Assembly (NCBI RefSeq): GCF_043641665.1
Contig: NC_092196.1
Location: 17,771,692-17,835,691 of the forward strand
DNA length: 64,000 bases
Source: Enoplosus armatus
Taxonomy: Eukaryota; Chordata; Actinopteri; Centrarchiformes; Enoplosidae
Reading direction: 5' to 3'
Both the position numbers and the translations under genes were made by a program. A model generated the notes under the pieces. It had not been told where the DNA came from. It saw only the letters and a list, made by a program, of their open reading frames with translations, and made no database searches. Positions 60,701 to 64,000 of the stretch are shown one piece after another. Within the stretch, counting starts at the first letter, position 1. Each line of letters starts with the position of its first letter.

Positions 60701-63470
60701 CAGAAATATTTATCAGGGCTTAAAATGACTAAGTAATTTGTTTTTTATAATGTTCTTTTCCCTTTCTTTTTTTTGTGGTGAACTAAAACTTTACTAATCT
60801 ACAAAAAGAAGTTGCCACAATAGTTGAGATAACCTCTGCAGCCCGTTACTTTTAATTAGCTCATGTTTGTAGTGTGTCGGTGGCGGCTGCACGTCAATGC
60901 TTTTGCACTGCTGATAAACATTAAAGCTTATTGCGTTCAGGCCTGAAGCCTCTGTAGCTCTGAGCTCAGAGCGTCAGGCTTGTATATCTTCTGAGGACCA
61001 CAGGAAAAAGCATTTAGCATCTCTTTTTTTAATCTGACTGAAAACTTAGGTCACACACACCTGCTTACGAACACAAGCGTTCAAATAACACACACGGTTG
61101 CACACATGGTCCCTCACTCATACAGCGTCTTGAGTCGTGCGGATGTTTACTCCATTAAATCCCTAACGACAGTATAAGTCAATGTCATTGTCAAAGTCAC
61201 AGAGGAGAGAATGTAAAGCACCAAACACAAACACACCCCGGAGCAGCATCAGTGAAACAGCCTTTACCCTGACAGAGACAAAGTCCTGATGCAGAGCTGC
61301 CAGGCTCTATTCGCGGCTCTGCTTTGGCAGTTTGACTCAGAGAAAAAAAAAAGCAGCTAAAATGCACTGGATGATTTCGTGTTAAGCCCACAGCCTCCTA
61401 CATAACACCAACTCTCTCACAGTGATGGTAATGTTAAGCGACACAAGCTTTTCAAATATAGCTCCATCAAAAGCTTCTCCGGCACTGAGGCCGCTCACAC
61501 TCCTCACAAATCACTTTCTTAAGCTCAAGTCTGAATTTCTGAAGTTGCAAAGTTTCAATAGATCTCATTCATTTTCACCAGAGATTACAGCGTCCCCTCT
61601 CACTACCAAAAACTTCTCTCTTTGGACTTCTTCTTCTTCTTCTTCTTCTTCGGATTTAAAATCTCTGAACGGAAAGGAAAGGAGAAGTTAATGTTATCAG
61701 GCTTATTCCTCACAGTGGCAGCTCAGTGGCGGAGTCGCAGATCACAGAGCACGAGGCAGCTATCCCCCACGGTGCACTAATAGCCGGCGAGGCCACACAG
61801 TCACGGAATTGCAAGAGGAAATTCAATATGGCTTCTCAGTGGTCTCTTATTTTTATTCAAATGAGACGTTATTGGATACACGGGAGCAAGGCCTCGTGCA
61901 TTCAAATGATTGATTTCTTTCTCTAAGCCTCTCACACCTTTGTCCACCGGCCTCACTCCTTTTTCTCTCACACACATTCAAATCTAAAAGACCACATTAC
62001 CATAATGTATTTCTTCCTCATAACTTTTTTCTAAATGTTAATGCATAATTAGCTGTTAATACCAACTGATAAAAAGTAGAAATAAATAACTTTCAGACAG
62101 GAAAACAACTGATATAACCACTGATTTAACAGTTTTGGCAGGTTGAGTCTTCTGTTTAGCAGCTATAACGAAAATCGAAAATAATTGTTGTCTGCCTGGG
62201 TGTGTAATCTCTGTTTCCTCAAAAGTAAACGGCTAGATAAGCAAGTTGTTCAAAGACAACAGATGTCTCCTATCAAAAAAATATATTTTCAGGGCCGTCT
62301 CCAAAACTTGACTGACACAGTTATAGAGGGAGAAAACCCCAATCAAACTTTGCCGTGTGAAATCTTCTCTGGTGGGTATAGCAAATTGGCACTGAGTTTA
62401 AAAAACGAGAACTCATTTGCATTCAATGATCCAAGCTGAGTGAGTGTGTGTGTGTGTGTTGGGATTGTGAAAGCCTTACTGTTCCACAAATGAAGCCAAT
62501 TACAGGAAAGAGAGAGGAAAAGAGCTGTCTGGAATCAGCACCAAAGCCTTGTGCACTCCTGCTGCATCATGCGGTGTAACGTGTGGATTCCAGCGCATGC
62601 TAATGACACATTGGTGAGTTACGCCGAGCGCTCTTACGGTGTCGAAGCCGGCAGCCTTGCTGCTGATTGCCTGAAAGTTTTGTTGCCCTTGGCTAAGTTT
62701 TTTTTTTTCTACCTTTCTGGCTTTCCAGAAATAATCTTCCTCGGGGTGGAGCAGAGACGAGGAGGTGTGGGAGGATGGAAAGTTTTTCTGTAACTGTTGC
62801 TGTAACTCCCACAGTTACCCGACAGTCACAATTACAATTAGCTTTAGAATCATTGATATATTATTCATGTTTTCACTGAATCTGGGCTTTTATTTATCAA
62901 AAATGCAGATTGTATTAAAATGAATGCGGCCGATAGTGGCAATTACTTAATCATATCAAGTATGAGATAATCTCTGAATTACTATGCAAGAAGTTGCTCC
63001 CAAATTACAAAAAAATATATTTTCTTGCTTGCCTCTTGGTATCTGAGGGTTTTGGTTTCATTCATTTGCACAAGTTTTAAGGCGGTGAATGTTATTTATT
63101 TGGTAGTAAAGATCTTTATGAGTCCAAATGTTTTGTTTTGAAATGGACCGATAATACATAAGTGCATAAATACATTATTTGATTTATAGTTGAGCATCAT
63201 CATTCATTGATATCACCACAATCTCTTGCTTTAATTATATTCCCCTTAGTAATGGAGTCTTTTTAATTGTATTTGTGATACACACACACACACACACACA
63301 CACCAAGAGTTACATCCAGGTAACTTATAACATTATTTCGCCTCGTCTCATTAGTGAAGAGGAGACTACCGCTGTGCGCTCGCTGTGTTTACGTTCCATG
63401 ATTCACGCAGAGAAGGGATCGAGGTGAGTGCTGAGAGTGTTTCTTCAACTTCCTTAATGTTTTCACCCTA

Positions 63471-63641
63471 ACAATCTCCACCCGGCTTCAGGAACTTGTA
63501 GGAGAAAACACAGTCTGCCCAATCACAGTTCTTGCAGTGCCCATGCACTCTGTAGGCCTGATGTGCGGTTACATGTTTGAGGAGGAGCACGTCAGCTGCG
63601 GTGTAAGCCTCGTCCAAAATGTGCACACGCTCCGTCTCGCC
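63471..63641 (-). other. Unexplained Cys-rich open frame, 57 codons, no ATG
   Basis: On the minus strand a frame stays open between TGA (63644-63642) and TAG (63470-63468). It contains AYRVHGHCKNCDWADCVFSY, with three cysteines within nine residues, then FLKPGGDC. Its composition (Trp, Phe, Tyr, Cys, His) is protein-like and differs from the flanking AT-rich intron. There is no ATG and no strong splice pair. It might be a remnant of a mobile-element protein, an exon of an unknown gene, or chance. I do not recognise the family. Confidence 0.25.
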
Positions 63642-64000
63642 TCATAAAACAGTTTACATTGAATTAGTGTGACGTGCCACGTGAAGCACAGACCCTAGAT
63701 CTGTAATACAGTCCTTGTTACTCGGGACATGACGACAGTTTTCCTGGGGACTATTTCTTCGGTAGAAAACTCTTCACAGCAAAGTGTTTGTTGTTGTGTG
63801 AATGTTTTAACATGTCGTTTTTAAAATGCATTGTCGTGTTTGTGATCCTCAACACGATAATCAAAAGCAGGATGAGAAAACATCTCTTCATGATCCAGCT
63901 GCTTTAGAAGGCTAAAAGTTTGACTTCTGAGCATTTTCCAAGGAATTTAATTTAGATAAAATCACAAAGAAACCGCCTCATCTGACTTTCATGAGTCTCT

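Larger units (their letters stand above)
60053..64000 (-). other. asic2: asic2 intron (continues past the window)
   Basis: No further asic2 exon was recognised up to the right edge; the exons coding the extracellular domain and TM1 must lie further right. The stretch contains an inverted-repeat element copy (about 60480-60700), a CA tract (63279-63303), repeat-free blocks that may be conserved elements (61680-61930, 62170-62700, 62880-63010) and an unexplained Cys-rich open frame on the minus strand (63471-63641). Confidence 0.7.

Overview
This is a piece of an animal nuclear genome, almost certainly a teleost fish. Genes are split by GT/AG introns, dinucleotide (CA/TG) microsatellites are very dense, several repeat families of a type common in spiny-rayed fish occur in scattered copies, and the proteins that can be assembled are vertebrate ones. 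Nothing bacterial, phage or CRISPR-like is present. Protein names come from recognising the translated exons; no database search was run.

Layout. (1) 1-7591: no confirmed exon; repeats, microsatellites, and presumably the promoter and signal-peptide exon of the next gene. (2) 7592-14372, plus strand: a transmembrane mucin, best match mucin-13 (muc13), in 13 visible coding exons: a Ser/Thr-rich region with 18 tandem 33-bp repeats, EGF, SEA, EGF, a small Cys-rich EGF-like module, one membrane helix and a cytoplasmic tail. (3) About 15.2-32.3 kb: mostly non-coding, with a GA-rich candidate first exon for mpp3 at 23.5-23.8 kb. (4) 32357-43025, plus strand: a complete mpp3 coding region (18 coding exons, 585 residues from the preferred ATG), a MAGUK scaffold with L27-L27-PDZ-SH3-HOOK-GK order, followed by a roughly 2.2-kb 3' UTR. 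(5) About 45.3-56.3 kb: an 11-kb gene-free interval between convergent genes, with repeats and several repeat-poor, homeobox-site-like blocks that could be conserved non-coding elements. (6) 57296-60052, minus strand: the last five coding exons of asic2, an acid-sensing ion channel subunit, including TM2 with the GAS filter and the C-terminal EIAC PDZ ligand. The rest of asic2 lies beyond the right edge, so 60053-64000 is asic2 intron.

The three genes do not form a pathway as far as the sequence shows. Muc13 is an epithelial surface mucin, Mpp3 a membrane scaffold, Asic2 a neuronal proton-gated sodium channel. I found no evidence for a previously undescribed biological system. The points most worth checking are the mucin repeat that carries one N-glycosylation sequon per unit, small exons next to CA/TG tracts in muc13 and mpp3, an unexplained Cys-rich open frame on the minus strand near 63.5 kb, the missing first muc13 exon, and the candidate conserved non-coding blocks around asic2.
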